In this document: piece by piece, positions 48,393-58,553 of the stretch
Position numbering within the stretch: position 1 is the stretch's first letter
Layout of the letters: each line of letters starts with the position of its first letter
Assembly (NCBI GenBank): GCA_938007935.1
Contig: CALLMD010000010.1
Location: forward strand, 248,001 to 312,000
Origin: an uncultured Hellea sp.
Lineage (GTDB): Bacteria; Pseudomonadota; Alphaproteobacteria; Caulobacterales; Maricaulaceae
Length of the DNA stretch: 64,000 nucleotides
Reading direction: 5' to 3'
Program-made: the position numbers and the translations under genes
Notes under the pieces: generated by a model
Told to the model about the DNA's origin: nothing
Database searches by the model: none
The model's input: the letters and a program-made list of their open reading frames with translations, nothing else

Positions 48393-49730
48393 ATGAGCTC
48401 TCATATAAATGATACGATTTTTTCTCTTAGTTCTGCGCCGGGACGTGCGGGTGTCTCGGTTTTTCGTGTTAGTGGCTCACGGTCAGGGGATATACTCGCG
48501 GCGATTATAAAGACGCGGCTCCCACGTCCAAGAAAGGCATCTCTTAAGCGCCTATTTGATCGAGATATATTGATTGATGAAGCCTTAGTTTTGTGGATGC
48601 CGGGGCCCAAGAGTTTTACAGGTGAGGATTGCGTTGAATTTCAGGTTCATGGCAGCCCCGCCATTATTGAAGCGATGGCTAAGGCGTTGTTGTCTGTTGG
48701 CGCGCGTCAAGCAGAGCCAGGCGAATTTACTCGGCGAGCCTTTGAAAATAATAAAATGGATTTGACCGAGGCCGAAGGGCTTGCAGATTTGATTGAAGCG
48801 GAAACAGAAGGTCAACGCAAGCAAGCTTTGCGTCAAATGCAAGGCGGCTTGAAAGACATATATATAGAGTGGCGGGAAAAACTTTTAGACGCATTGGCCC
48901 AGATTGAGGGTGAGATTGACTTTCCTGATGAAGAGGATGTCCCTGATATGCTTTCCCATAGAGCTTATCCTTTTTTAACACAAACGATAGTGTCAATGGA
49001 GACAGTCTTAAAGGATGTTGATAGAGGAGAGCGGGTTCGTACAGGGTTAGATATTGCGATAATTGGAGCGCCAAATGCCGGAAAGTCTAGTCTTTTGAAT
49101 ATCTTAGCTGGGAGAGAAGCAGCCATTACTTCACCTCAAGCCGGAACAACACGTGATATTGTTGAAATTCAAATGAGTCTAGGTGGGTTACCCGTTAGGC
49201 TCTCAGATACAGCCGGATTGCGCGATACAGATGAAACCATTGAGGCAGAAGGCGTGAGGCGTGCTAAGGCCCGAGCCACTGAAAGTGATATCCGTATATT
49301 TGTACAAGACTGCTCGAATGAAATATGGGATATGGAGTCGCTTCAGATGCTTACAGATGCAGACTTTGTTGTGCTAAATAAAGTTGATCTTGGAAAGAAA
49401 AATAAGCCCCCCGCCCTTCCAGCAGATTATTTCGAAGTTAGTGCTTTAACAGGTCAAAATTTAGATCGTTTTCGTGATGCATTAGAAGCCCGTGTTATTG
49501 AACAATTTAGTCCTAGTCAGGATGCTGGCCTAACCCGGGCCAGACATAGAGATTGTGTGCAGCGCGCTGCCGAATCTATGCGGTCAGCTCTTAAGGCGCT
49601 TGGTATTGCGCCTGAGCTTGCAGGTGATGATATTCGTTCTGCTTTGCACGCACTTAAAGAGCTTTCAGGTGAGATAGACATAGAATCTGTTTTTGATCGA
49701 ATTTTCTCTAGGTTTTGCGTTGGAAAATAA
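48393..49730 (+). CDS. mnmE: tRNA uridine-5-carboxymethylaminomethyl(34) synthesis GTPase
   Basis: 'DTIFSLSSAPGRAGVSVFRVSG', G-domain 'IIGAPNAGKSSLLN', 'DTAGLRDTDETIEAEGVRRA', C-terminal 'FDRIFSRFCVGK'. Start refined to ATG 48393. Confidence 0.96.
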   Translation: MSSHINDTIFSLSSAPGRAGVSVFRVSGSRSGDILAAIIKTRLPRPRKASLKRLFDRDILIDEALVLWMPGPKSFTGEDCVEFQVHGSPAIIEAMAKALLSVGARQAEPGEFTRRAFENNKMDLTEAEGLADLIEAETEGQRKQALRQMQGGLKDIYIEWREKLLDALAQIEGEIDFPDEEDVPDMLSHRAYPFLTQTIVSMETVLKDVDRGERVRTGLDIAIIGAPNAGKSSLLNILAGREAAITSPQAGTTRDIVEIQMSLGGLPVRLSDTAGLRDTDETIEAEGVRRAKARATESDIRIFVQDCSNEIWDMESLQMLTDADFVVLNKVDLGKKNKPPALPADYFEVSALTGQNLDRFRDALEARVIEQFSPSQDAGLTRARHRDCVQRAAESMRSALKALGIAPELAGDDIRSALHALKELSGEIDIESVFDRIFSRFCVGK

Positions 49731-49746
49731 TGTTTCACGTGAAACA
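49731..49746. other. parS site 1
   Basis: Perfect palindrome TGTTTCACGTGAAACA, directly after the mnmE stop. Confidence 0.95.
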
Positions 49747-49849
49747 TTTACGGCTATGTCTTCACTTAAACTGCTCTATCGACATAAGTTTCTGGTGGCG
49801 TTATAGGCCCTCCAAGACCTAGAAGGGTTAGATGTAAAAGTTGAAAATT

Positions 49850-49865
49850 TGTTTCATGTGAAACA
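49850..49865. other. parS site 2 (one-base variant)
   Basis: TGTTTCATGTGAAACA, upstream of the probable mnmG ATG (49879). Confidence 0.88.
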
Positions 49866-49878
49866 TTTGGAGCAAGAT

Positions 49879-51741
49879 ATGCCAAGTAAATGGGATGTTA
49901 TCGTTATTGGCGGGGGGCATGCGGGCTGTGATGCTGCTGCTGCCTCGGCCCGCCTTGGTGCAAAAACACTATTATTGACGCATAAGCTCGAATCTATTGG
50001 CGAAATGTCCTGCAATCCAGCGATTGGCGGCCTTGGTAAAGGGCACTTAGTTCGCGAAATTGACGCTATGGATGGTGTTATGGCCAGCGTTACGGATGTA
50101 TCCGGCATCCAGTTCAGACTCTTAAATCGTTCAAAGGGCCCTGCAGTAAGGGGCCCGAGGACACAATCTGACCGGTGGCTTTACAAGCAGGCAATGCAGA
50201 AAATTTTGGGTGATTATCCAAATTTGACATTAAGGGCCGCTTCAGTTGAAGATTTAGTCGCCAAAAATGGGCGCGTTATTGGCGTAGAGGCTTTGGACGG
50301 TCAAATATATAAATCTGAGCGCGTTGTTTTAACTACAGGAACTTTCCTTAGAGGTGAAATACATATCGGGCATGAAAGAACGCCCGCTGGCCGTTTTGGT
50401 GATGAGCCTTCCATTGGGCTCGCAGACCGCCTTTACGGTTTGGGTTTTGATATGGCGCGTCTTAAGACAGGAACCCCTGCCCGCATTATTAAATCATCAA
50501 TTGAGTGGGAGGCATTAGAGCAGCAAGCCGCTGATGATAATCCTGTTCCATTTTCATTCATGACCAATGAAATCAATGTGCCTCAAGTAACCTGTGCAAT
50601 TACGCATACAAATGAGGATACCCACCGTGTTATTAGTGAAAACATAAAGAAATCAGCACTTTACGGTGGCGGTATCTCAGGAAAAGGTCCGCGGTACTGC
50701 CCCTCGGTCGAAGATAAAGTCGTCCGTTTTGCTGATAGAAATAGGCACCAAATTTTTCTTGAGCCTGAAGGATTAGAGGGAAATCCTGATGGAGATACAG
50801 TTTATCCTAATGGTATTTCAACATCATTACCTATTGATGTGCAGGACGCGTTTATGCGTACAATTCGCGGTCTCGAAAATGTCCATGTGAAACGTTATGG
50901 CTACGCTATTGAATATGATTACGTTGATCCAAGGGAGCTTAGAGTCACGCTTGAGACGCGCCGACTGCCGGGGCTGTATCTTGCGGGCCAAATTAATGGG
51001 ACAACCGGTTATGAGGAGGCGGCCGCGCAAGGTATGATTGCTGGTTTCAATGCGGCACTGGCAGCGAGCGGATCCAAACCTTTTGTTCTTGATCGTAGCC
51101 AAGCTTATATAGGCGTGATGATTGATGATTTGATTACGAAGGGCGTTACTGAACCTTATCGTATGTTTACATCTCGCGCTGAGTACCGTTTATTACTGCG
51201 CTCGGATAATGCCGATCAGCGTTTAACAGGACTTGCTGAAGGGATTGGCGCGGTAAGTTCACAGAGATCAAAAGCTTTCGCAGAAAAGATGCAGACTTTA
51301 AAAATGGCTAAAGAGATGGGGGTTTCGCTCACTAAAACGCCAAATGAGCTTAAAAAACAAGGATTTACAATCAATCAAGATGGCATTAAGCGTTCTGTGC
51401 TGGATCTTTTAGCCTATCCTGATATTGGGGTAAATGACTTGATGCCGATTTGGCCTGAGCTCGCCAAATTGCCCGCATATGCTCATGAATATCTTGAAAC
51501 AGAAGCGTTATATGCAGGTTATATAGAACGCCAAGCCAAGGATGTCGCCGCTTTTCGCCGGGATGAAGGCCTGCGTATTCCAGATGAGCTGGATTATAAG
51601 GGCATAGGGGGTCTTTCGAATGAAGTGCGCAGTAAGTTGGAGTCGGTACGGCCCGCAACATTAGGGCAGGCTGCGCGTATAGAAGGCGTGACTCCCGGAG
51701 CCTTAACGGCAGTCTTGGCTTATCTGCGGAAAGCGAGCTAG
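49879..51741 (+). CDS. mnmG: tRNA uridine-5-carboxymethylaminomethyl(34) synthesis enzyme MnmG (GidA)
   Basis: '[29 protein letters not shown]', '[22 protein letters not shown]', '[13 protein letters not shown]'. ORF-track start TTG 49849 reads through parS 2; ATG 49879 preferred. Confidence 0.97.
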   Translation: MPSKWDVIVIGGGHAGCDAAAASARLGAKTLLLTHKLESIGEMSCNPAIGGLGKGHLVREIDAMDGVMASVTDVSGIQFRLLNRSKGPAVRGPRTQSDRWLYKQAMQKILGDYPNLTLRAASVEDLVAKNGRVIGVEALDGQIYKSERVVLTTGTFLRGEIHIGHERTPAGRFGDEPSIGLADRLYGLGFDMARLKTGTPARIIKSSIEWEALEQQAADDNPVPFSFMTNEINVPQVTCAITHTNEDTHRVISENIKKSALYGGGISGKGPRYCPSVEDKVVRFADRNRHQIFLEPEGLEGNPDGDTVYPNGISTSLPIDVQDAFMRTIRGLENVHVKRYGYAIEYDYVDPRELRVTLETRRLPGLYLAGQINGTTGYEEAAAQGMIAGFNAALAASGSKPFVLDRSQAYIGVMIDDLITKGVTEPYRMFTSRAEYRLLLRSDNADQRLTGLAEGIGAVSSQRSKAFAEKMQTLKMAKEMGVSLTKTPNELKKQGFTINQDGIKRSVLDLLAYPDIGVNDLMPIWPELAKLPAYAHEYLETEALYAGYIERQAKDVAAFRRDEGLRIPDELDYKGIGGLSNEVRSKLESVRPATLGQAARIEGVTPGALTAVLAYLRKAS

Positions 51742-52367
51742 TGGCCTATAGGACAGAAGATTTTGCAAGAGAGACGAATGTTTCACGTGAAACATTAGCA
51801 GAATATCAGGCCTGGCACGGGCTTTTGCTTAAATGGAACAAGAAAATCAATCTCGTTTCGCCCACGGCTTTGGATGATTTTTGGAGGCGTCACGCTTTAG
51901 ACAGCTGGCAATTAACGCCTCATATGGCTGATAAACCTCGTAATTACATAGATTTGGGCTCTGGGGCGGGCTTTCCAGGCATTAGCTTAGCCATTGCTGC
52001 TAAAGCTCAAAACCCTCAAAGCCATGTCTTATTGGTGGAATCCGCTGGTAAAAAGGCAAGTTATCTGAGAACAGTCATCAGAGATCTGCATTTACCAGCA
52101 AGCGTAACGTCCCAAAGAGCGGAAGAAATAAGCCCAAAAACCTATGATATGGTGAGCGCCCGCGCTTTTGCGCCATTAGACAGATTATTGAATTATGCAC
52201 AGCCTTTCTGGGGCGAGGGGACCATTGGCCTGTTTTTAAAGGGTGGAAATATCCAAGATGAATTGACTGAGGCTGATAAATCATGGACATACAGCGCAGA
52301 ACTTATCCCGAGCCTGTCTGATTCCACGGGATGTATACTTAAAGTCACGGGGCTTTCCCCCAAATAA
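51741..52367 (+). CDS. rsmG: 16S rRNA (guanine527-N7)-methyltransferase
   Basis: 'LLKWNKKINLVSPTALDDFWRRHALDSWQL', 'YIDLGSGAGFPGI'; GTG start overlaps mnmG stop. Confidence 0.95.
   Translation: MAYRTEDFARETNVSRETLAEYQAWHGLLLKWNKKINLVSPTALDDFWRRHALDSWQLTPHMADKPRNYIDLGSGAGFPGISLAIAAKAQNPQSHVLLVESAGKKASYLRTVIRDLHLPASVTSQRAEEISPKTYDMVSARAFAPLDRLLNYAQPFWGEGTIGLFLKGGNIQDELTEADKSWTYSAELIPSLSDSTGCILKVTGLSPK
51779..51794. other. parS site 3, inside rsmG
   Basis: Perfect TGTTTCACGTGAAACA encoding the 'NVSRETL' segment of RsmG. Confidence 0.95.
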
Positions 52368-52378
52368 TCGGAGTTTAT

Positions 52379-53161
52379 ATGGCGAAGACCCCTAGAATTA
52401 TCGCCGTCGTAAACCAAAAGGGGGGTGTTGGTAAAACAACCACAACAATCAACCTTGCGGCCGCGCTGACGCTGCAAGGCAAAAAGATCTTACTTATAGA
52501 TATGGATCCGCAGGGTAATGCCGCGACAGGATTAGGTATTCCAAGAGCGTCACGCGAAATAACGATATATGATGTATTGGTTGATGGTGTGGACCTTGCC
52601 GAGGCAATACTAGAAACGAGTGTGCCTGGTTTAAAACTTATTCCGTCTCATGTTGAATTGGCAGGTGCTGAACTTGAAATTGGAGATAGGACTGGTCGTA
52701 CAACAATATTACGTGATGCCATAAAAAATGACCCAAATAAATTTGATTATGTTTTAATTGATTGCCCGCCTTCATTGAATTTATTGACGGTTAATGCTTT
52801 GTCAGCGTCACGCTCGGTTCTGGTTCCGCTTCAATGCGAATTTTTTGCTCTTGAAGGATTGAGTCAGCTCTTACAGACAATTGAGATGGCGAAAGGCAGG
52901 ATTAATCCTGACCTTGTGATTGATGGGGTTATGCTCACAATGTATGATCCGCGCAACCGTCTCTCTGCGCAAGTGGCGGCTGATGTTCGCAAGCATTTAG
53001 GGCGCGCGGTTTTCAAAACAATTATTCCGCGCAATGTACGTATTGCAGAAGCACCGTCTTTTGGAAAACCCGTATTAATGTATGACCCATCTTGCGCGGG
53101 TTCAAAGGCTTATAAGGCTCTCGCTGTTGAAATGCTCTCGCGGCATTCGCGGTCCAAATAA
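52379..53161 (+). CDS. parA: Chromosome partitioning ATPase ParA
   Basis: 'VVNQKGGVGKTTTTINLAAAL', 'LIDMDPQGNAATGLG', 'YVLIDCPPSLNLLTVNAL'. Confidence 0.97.
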   Translation: MAKTPRIIAVVNQKGGVGKTTTTINLAAALTLQGKKILLIDMDPQGNAATGLGIPRASREITIYDVLVDGVDLAEAILETSVPGLKLIPSHVELAGAELEIGDRTGRTTILRDAIKNDPNKFDYVLIDCPPSLNLLTVNALSASRSVLVPLQCEFFALEGLSQLLQTIEMAKGRINPDLVIDGVMLTMYDPRNRLSAQVAADVRKHLGRAVFKTIIPRNVRIAEAPSFGKPVLMYDPSCAGSKAYKALAVEMLSRHSRSK

Positions 53162-53197
53162 TATAAATTTAATCAATTATTACAATAGGTTAGACTA

Positions 53198-54157
53198 ATG
53201 GCTAAGAAAACAAAGAAGAAATCAAGTGAACGGGGTCTTGGCCGAGGACTGTCGGCGCTGATGTCGGATGTTAGCGCAATTAATGAGCCTGTTAAAACAC
53301 CGAAACCAAAGGCAAAGCCTGTTGTTAAAAAACCAGCAGCTAAAGAGGATAAAGCACCTGTTAGTCCACGCGGCGTAACATCTATTGCAATTCATCAGTT
53401 AGAGAGAAACCCTGATCAGCCGCGAAAATATTTCGATAAAGAGAAGCTAGCGGAACTTACCCAATCCATAAAAGATAAAGGTGTATTGCAGCCTATCCTC
53501 GTTCGGCCACTATCAAGCCGGAGCTCTAAAAGTGAAGCGCATTATCAAATCGTAGCCGGTGAACGTCGCTGGCAAGCGGCGTTAAAAGCAAAACTTGATT
53601 CAATGCCTGTTCTTATTCGTGAACTCTCTGATCAGGATGTACTCGAAATTGGCGTTGTCGAAAATGTCCAACGCGCAGACTTAAATCCAATTGAAGAGGC
53701 TTTGGCTTATAAAGCGCTTTCAGATCAATTTAAACGCACCCAAGATGATATTGCTCTAGCTGTTGGTAAGTCCCGACCGCATGTAACGAATATGCTTCGT
53801 TTACTTACGCTTCCCAAGAGGGCACAAAGTTATCTCGCAAAGGGTAAAATTACAGCGGGCCATGCGCGGGCCATAATTGCTGCGCCTGACCCAACTGAGC
53901 TTGCCGATGCAATTGCTGAAAAAGGTTTGTCAGTACGCGAAGCGGAAGATTGGGTTCGCCGTATCAAAGCCGCTAATGGTCAAACAAAAAAAGTACCTAG
54001 TCAAAAAGATGCTGATACACGGAAAGTAGAAACTGAATTATCTGATATGCTGGGTCTAAAAACTGATCTTCGGCATAAAGGTCCTGGAGGCGAGCTTCGC
54101 ATTAAATATAAAACGTCTTCGCAGCTCGAAGCTCTTATTAAACAGTTGAAATCCTAG
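53198..54157 (+). CDS. parB: Chromosome partitioning protein ParB
   Basis: 'ERGLGRGLSALMSD', 'LERNPDQPRKYFDKEKLAEL', 'ENVQRADLNPIEEALAY', 'GKITAGHARAI'. Confidence 0.97.
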   Translation: MAKKTKKKSSERGLGRGLSALMSDVSAINEPVKTPKPKAKPVVKKPAAKEDKAPVSPRGVTSIAIHQLERNPDQPRKYFDKEKLAELTQSIKDKGVLQPILVRPLSSRSSKSEAHYQIVAGERRWQAALKAKLDSMPVLIRELSDQDVLEIGVVENVQRADLNPIEEALAYKALSDQFKRTQDDIALAVGKSRPHVTNMLRLLTLPKRAQSYLAKGKITAGHARAIIAAPDPTELADAIAEKGLSVREAEDWVRRIKAANGQTKKVPSQKDADTRKVETELSDMLGLKTDLRHKGPGGELRIKYKTSSQLEALIKQLKS

Positions 54158-54832
54158 GTGGCAAATTTAGGACACAGTCCTCTTATTCCGGCAGCGACCA
54201 TTATGCTCTTACGGGATGAGAATGAACGCCTCGAAGTGCTGATGCTTCGCCGTAACAGACGGCTAAAGTCCTTCGGCGGGGCCTGGGTTTTTCCGGGCGG
54301 ACGAGTCGATAGTATCGATGCCCCTGATGGTGATGAACTTGCGCGAGCAAAGGCTGCGGCTATTAGAGAAACACATGAAGAAACTGGCCTTGATATTTCC
54401 AGTGCTGTTATGGAAACGCTATCGTGCTGGATACCGCCTATTCAAGAAAAGCGGCGATTTTCGACCTGGTTTTTTATTGTTGAGGCGCCTGACGCGGTTG
54501 TTGAAATTGATAATGGTGAAATACATGATTATCGCTGGGTGTGCCCAAAAGAATTTATCATGCAAATACCATCTGCAGATATTAGTCTTATGCCGCCAAC
54601 TTATGTGTCGCTACATACGCTCGCACAACATAGGACAGTGAAATCCGTCATGGAAACGACAAAGGCGAGACCATCAGAAATGTTTGAGACCCGCTTTCAA
54701 AAATCAGATGCTGGCTTTGTTACCTATTGGGCAGGAGATGCGGCTTATGAGAGCGGAAATTTAGACATATCTGGACCCAGACGGCGCCTAGTATGCGGCC
54801 CTGAAAAGTGGGAATATCAGACTCATAATTAG
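54158..54832 (+). CDS. NUDIX hydrolase
   Basis: GTG start; Nudix box 'GGRVDSIDAPDGDELARAKAAAIRETHEETGLDI'. Confidence 0.88.
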   Translation: MANLGHSPLIPAATIMLLRDENERLEVLMLRRNRRLKSFGGAWVFPGGRVDSIDAPDGDELARAKAAAIRETHEETGLDISSAVMETLSCWIPPIQEKRRFSTWFFIVEAPDAVVEIDNGEIHDYRWVCPKEFIMQIPSADISLMPPTYVSLHTLAQHRTVKSVMETTKARPSEMFETRFQKSDAGFVTYWAGDAAYESGNLDISGPRRRLVCGPEKWEYQTHN

Positions 54833-54928
54833 ATACATCTTGCAGTGAAAACCTCAAGATTATTTCTGTCTTTTCTTTTTTAACCAAATCAGCTTAATAA
54901 TTCTTATGAATTTGATTGGAGAAAGCCT

Positions 54929-55813
54929 GTGGCGGACTTATTTACAATAGAAGCACTCTTTACTTTACTTATGCTTATTTTGCTTCAGGCCGTGCTTGGC
55001 TTTGATAATCTTTTATACATTGCGATTGAAAGTAATAAAGTTGGCGACCCTAAAGATGCTAAAAAAGTACGTCAGTGGGGCATTGCTATAGCGGTGGTTT
55101 TCCGAATCTTACTTCTCTTTATTATCGTCAGTTTATTTGGATATTTAGCAGAACCTCTTTTTAATGTTCACCTTAAAGACTTCATTGAAGGTGAATTTAC
55201 CATGCAAGCCCTTGTGACTTTGCTTGGTGGTGGGTTCATTATCTATACAGCAGTTAAAGAGATTCACCATTTGCTCTCGGTCGATCATATTGAGCATTCA
55301 GAAGGGTCTGGCCGCCGTTCCGTCGCAAAAGCAATTGCTTTAATTGTTTTGATGAACCTCGTTTTTTCAGTTGATTCCATTTTATCTGCGATGGCGATTG
55401 CGTCAGAAAAAGCAGCAGATGGAACCGTACAATATAACGTACCGCTCATGGTCATTGCGATTGTTATTTCAGGACTTGCAATGATTTTTATGGCGGATGC
55501 GGTTACAGAATTTTTGAAAAAGAACCGGATGTATGAAGTTCTTGGACTATTTATTCTCTTCCTCGTTGGTGTTTTACTTGTCACGGAAGGCGCGCATCTT
55601 GCACATCTTAAGTTATTTACCTTCCCAATTGATGCGATGAGTAAATCAAGTTTTTATCTTGTTGTGGGTGTGTTGGTGGTTACGGATATTTTATCCAATC
55701 GTTATCAGAAACGTCTTTGGGCTCAGAAGGAAGCGGAAATTCGAGGCACGTCTGAAACGGCTGGCCTAGAGGCTGTTGATGCCTTCAAAAACAGAAAGAA
55801 ATCTAAACATTAG
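54929..55813 (+). CDS. TerC family integral membrane protein
   Basis: 'LLQAVLGFDNLLYIAI', 'NLVFSVDSILSAMAI', 'IFMADAVTEFLKKNRMYEVLGLFILFLVGVLLV'. GTG/alternative start. Confidence 0.9.
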   Translation: MADLFTIEALFTLLMLILLQAVLGFDNLLYIAIESNKVGDPKDAKKVRQWGIAIAVVFRILLLFIIVSLFGYLAEPLFNVHLKDFIEGEFTMQALVTLLGGGFIIYTAVKEIHHLLSVDHIEHSEGSGRRSVAKAIALIVLMNLVFSVDSILSAMAIASEKAADGTVQYNVPLMVIAIVISGLAMIFMADAVTEFLKKNRMYEVLGLFILFLVGVLLVTEGAHLAHLKLFTFPIDAMSKSSFYLVVGVLVVTDILSNRYQKRLWAQKEAEIRGTSETAGLEAVDAFKNRKKSKH

Positions 55814-55830
55814 TGCGAGTATAAAATATG

Positions 55831-55851
55831 GTTAACGCTTTATGCGTTAAC
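55831..55851. repeat. Perfect inverted repeat upstream of the 30-aa ORF
   Basis: GTTAACGC-TTTAT-GCGTTAAC. Confidence 0.8.
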
Positions 55852-55861
55852 TATTCATTAA
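55847..55861. promoter_or_regulatory. Candidate CtrA box
   Basis: TTAA-CTATTCA-TTAA, an exact fit to TTAA-N7-TTAA, ~40 bp upstream of the 30-aa ORF. Confidence 0.6.
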
Positions 55862-55902
55862 CGGTTCACAGCAAAGGCTCTAACGCTTCTCACCTTGAGG
55901 TG

Positions 55903-55995
55903 ATGAACATGGATATATTAATTATTTTCCTCGTCGCGATACCAGGATGGTTTTTATATAAGTCAGGTATCTCTAAAGACGATAAGGGAGCATAA
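55903..55995 (+). CDS. Putative 30-aa single-pass membrane protein
   Basis: ATG..TAA encodes MNMDILIIFLVAIPGWFLYKSGISKDDKGA, preceded by SD-like 'TTGAGG'; below the length cut-off of the ORF track. Confidence 0.55.
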   Translation: MNMDILIIFLVAIPGWFLYKSGISKDDKGA

Positions 55996-56073
55996 ATTTT
56001 ATTTAAGCTCATAAAAATTTAAGCCTTAGAATTTATACATGGATTTCATAATTTTCGCTGTAGGAAGTCCGAC

Positions 56074-57606
56074 ATGTCACAAGCTAACACTCGCAAACCA
56101 AAACCCGCGCTCTCCCCAAATACTATTGAATTTGAAACTCAGGCTCTCGTGAAGCCGACCGGGTTTCGGGAATATGATGCGCGCTGGTATTTTGGCCTAG
56201 CTGGAGATGAAAAAGCCTCCGAGCTAAACCTTTATGGTGTTCAAGCTTTGGGCGAAGGGCTCGGTACATTGATGTATGAGCGCGGGGTTGATCCGAAAAT
56301 TGCTGTTGGGCACGATTTCCGCCATTACTCACTGGGCATAAAACAAGCGCTTATGCTTGGTCTTGTTAACGCTGGCATTGAAGTTCTTGATATTGGTCTT
56401 GCTTTATCACCGACCGCATATTTTGCACAATTTCACTTAGACTGTGCAGGCGTTGCTATGGTTACAGCTAGTCATAATTCAAATGGCTGGACAGGTGTGA
56501 AGATGGGTATTGAACCGCCCCTAACATTTGGCCCAGATGAAATGAGCCGTCTTAAGGAAATCGTTTTAGGCGCACAAGGCAAAGTTCGGGCAGGGGGGTC
56601 ATATCGTTATGTTGAAGGCGTCCGTCAGGCGTTTATTGATGACCTTGTTAAAGACGTAAAACTTGAAAATAAAATAAAAGTTGTGGCGGCTTGCGGCAAT
56701 GGAACAGCTGGCGCATTTGCCGAAGAGGTTCTAACGCGTATTGGCGCCGAAGTCGTGGCGGTTGAATGTGAACTTGATTACTCCTTCCCAAATTATAACC
56801 CAAACCCTGAAGATATGAAAATGTTGCATGCGATGCGTGATAGCTGCCTCGAACATAAAGCAGATATAGCCCTTGGCTTTGACGGGGATGGAGACCGTTG
56901 CGGCGTCGTGGATAATGAAGGCGAAGAGATATTTGCTGATAAGGTCGGGGTTATGTTGGCACGCGATTTATCCGCGATTTATCCTAACGCTCAATTTGTG
57001 GCTGATGTAAAATCGACAGGCTTGTTCACGACAGATCCCGTTTTGATTAAAAATGGTGCAAAGACGGATTATTATAAAACGGGCCATTCTTATATTAAAC
57101 GCCGTTCTAAAGAGTTAAATGCCTTAGTCGGTTTCGAAAAGTCGGGTCACTATTTTTTCAATAAACCAATAGGACGTGGTTATGATTGCGGCCTGACATC
57201 GGCTATTGCCATACTACAGATGCTCGACCGTAACCCTGATAAATCCATGGCAGACTTACGGCGTGATTTACCAAAAACATGGGGCAGTCCTACCATGTCG
57301 CCCTATTGTGCTGATGAAGAAAAATATGACGTTATTGATAAAATCGTCAAAGAAGCTCAGGATGATGCCAAAGCAGGAAAAACAATTTTAGGTCAAAAAG
57401 TTGTTGATGTGAATACCGTCAATGGCGTGAGAATGACATTGGAGGATGGAACCTGGGGTCTTATGCGCGCAAGCTCAAACACACCAAATCTTGTTGTTGT
57501 TGTTGAAAGTCCTGCATCTGAGGAAAATATGATCGGTATGTTCCGTGAAATTGAAAAACGTCTCGCGAAATATGATGAAATTGGTGAGTTTGATCAGAAG
57601 ATATAA
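56074..57606 (+). CDS. Phosphomannomutase/phosphoglucomutase
   Basis: 'TASHNSNGWTGVKMG', 'ALGFDGDGDRCGVVD', 'GFEKSGHYFF', 'RASSNTPNLVVVVES'. Confidence 0.94.
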   Translation: MSQANTRKPKPALSPNTIEFETQALVKPTGFREYDARWYFGLAGDEKASELNLYGVQALGEGLGTLMYERGVDPKIAVGHDFRHYSLGIKQALMLGLVNAGIEVLDIGLALSPTAYFAQFHLDCAGVAMVTASHNSNGWTGVKMGIEPPLTFGPDEMSRLKEIVLGAQGKVRAGGSYRYVEGVRQAFIDDLVKDVKLENKIKVVAACGNGTAGAFAEEVLTRIGAEVVAVECELDYSFPNYNPNPEDMKMLHAMRDSCLEHKADIALGFDGDGDRCGVVDNEGEEIFADKVGVMLARDLSAIYPNAQFVADVKSTGLFTTDPVLIKNGAKTDYYKTGHSYIKRRSKELNALVGFEKSGHYFFNKPIGRGYDCGLTSAIAILQMLDRNPDKSMADLRRDLPKTWGSPTMSPYCADEEKYDVIDKIVKEAQDDAKAGKTILGQKVVDVNTVNGVRMTLEDGTWGLMRASSNTPNLVVVVESPASEENMIGMFREIEKRLAKYDEIGEFDQKI

Positions 57607-57650
57607 ATAAGCCTCTTGCGGTTTTATTCCGCATCCCCCATCTGGCAGCC

Positions 57651-58553
57651 ATGAATGTGCTAGATAATAAGAACGATGATGTCGTCACAGTTTTTCAGCT
57701 CGATGGACAACCTGTTCGTGGACGCGCTGTTCAATTAGGTGATGCTCTGAATAAGGCTATCGGGCCAAGATACCCTGAGCCTGTTGCGCGTATGCTTGGT
57801 GAGGCGATGATGTTATGCGCGATTGTCGCGCGTTCACTGAAATTTGAAGGGCGATTGCTCATTCAATGTCATGGCACAAATGATGGCGCGATAAGTCTTT
57901 TGCTAGCAGATTGCACGACGGATGGCGCTATACGGGGTTATGCGCGGTGGGATGAGGACAGCCTGAAACAAATCACACTTGATAGCCGCAATCCCGGAGC
58001 CGAGACATTACTGGGCGGAGGAACATTTTCTATGACAATTGATCAAGGCGCGGATATGGATAAGTATCAAGGCCTTGCCGCGATTGAAGGCGCGCGCTTA
58101 TCAGATTGCGCAGAGCATTATTTTAGTCAATCGGAACAAATCCCCACGCAAATTCGGCTCGCCTGCGGGCAAATACAAGAACCTGGGAAAGAACCAGTTT
58201 GGCGGGGAGGGGGCATCATGATTCAAAAAATCGCAGATGATGACCTTCGAGGAGATACAGAAGATGCTTGGGTCACAGCACAGTCTTTATTTAGCACTGT
58301 CTCTGACACAGAGTTACTTGATCCGGAATTGACACAAGACAGACTCTTATACCGTTTGTTTCATGAATATGGTGTCCGTGTTGTTGATAGAGCTATTATT
58401 GAGGCCAAGTGTACGTGCTCAAGGAAGCGTCTCGAAATGACGCTTAAATCTTTTGAAGCTAAGGCCTTGGAAGAGATGGCGGAGAGCGGCGAAATTAAAG
58501 CGAATTGTGAATTTTGCAATACGGATTATATTTTTAAATTGACCGAGCTTTAA
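57651..58553 (+). CDS. hslO: Redox-regulated chaperone Hsp33
   Basis: 'CKC'-type zinc motif 'CTCSRKRL...CEFCNTDY' and Hsp33 core '...AEAMMLCAIVARSLKFEGRLLIQ'. Confidence 0.93.
   Translation: MNVLDNKNDDVVTVFQLDGQPVRGRAVQLGDALNKAIGPRYPEPVARMLGEAMMLCAIVARSLKFEGRLLIQCHGTNDGAISLLLADCTTDGAIRGYARWDEDSLKQITLDSRNPGAETLLGGGTFSMTIDQGADMDKYQGLAAIEGARLSDCAEHYFSQSEQIPTQIRLACGQIQEPGKEPVWRGGGIMIQKIADDDLRGDTEDAWVTAQSLFSTVSDTELLDPELTQDRLLYRLFHEYGVRVVDRAIIEAKCTCSRKRLEMTLKSFEAKALEEMAESGEIKANCEFCNTDYIFKLTEL

Noticed and set aside
50881-50896. Partial parS-like string (CCATGTGAAACG) in mnmG
   Set aside because: Only one half-site resembles parS; several mismatches to the palindrome.
54833-54928. Possible yybP-ykoY-type riboswitch upstream of terC
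   Set aside because: The ~95-nt leader shows only a weak 6-bp stem (ATCTTG/CAAGAT) and no recognisable aptamer core.
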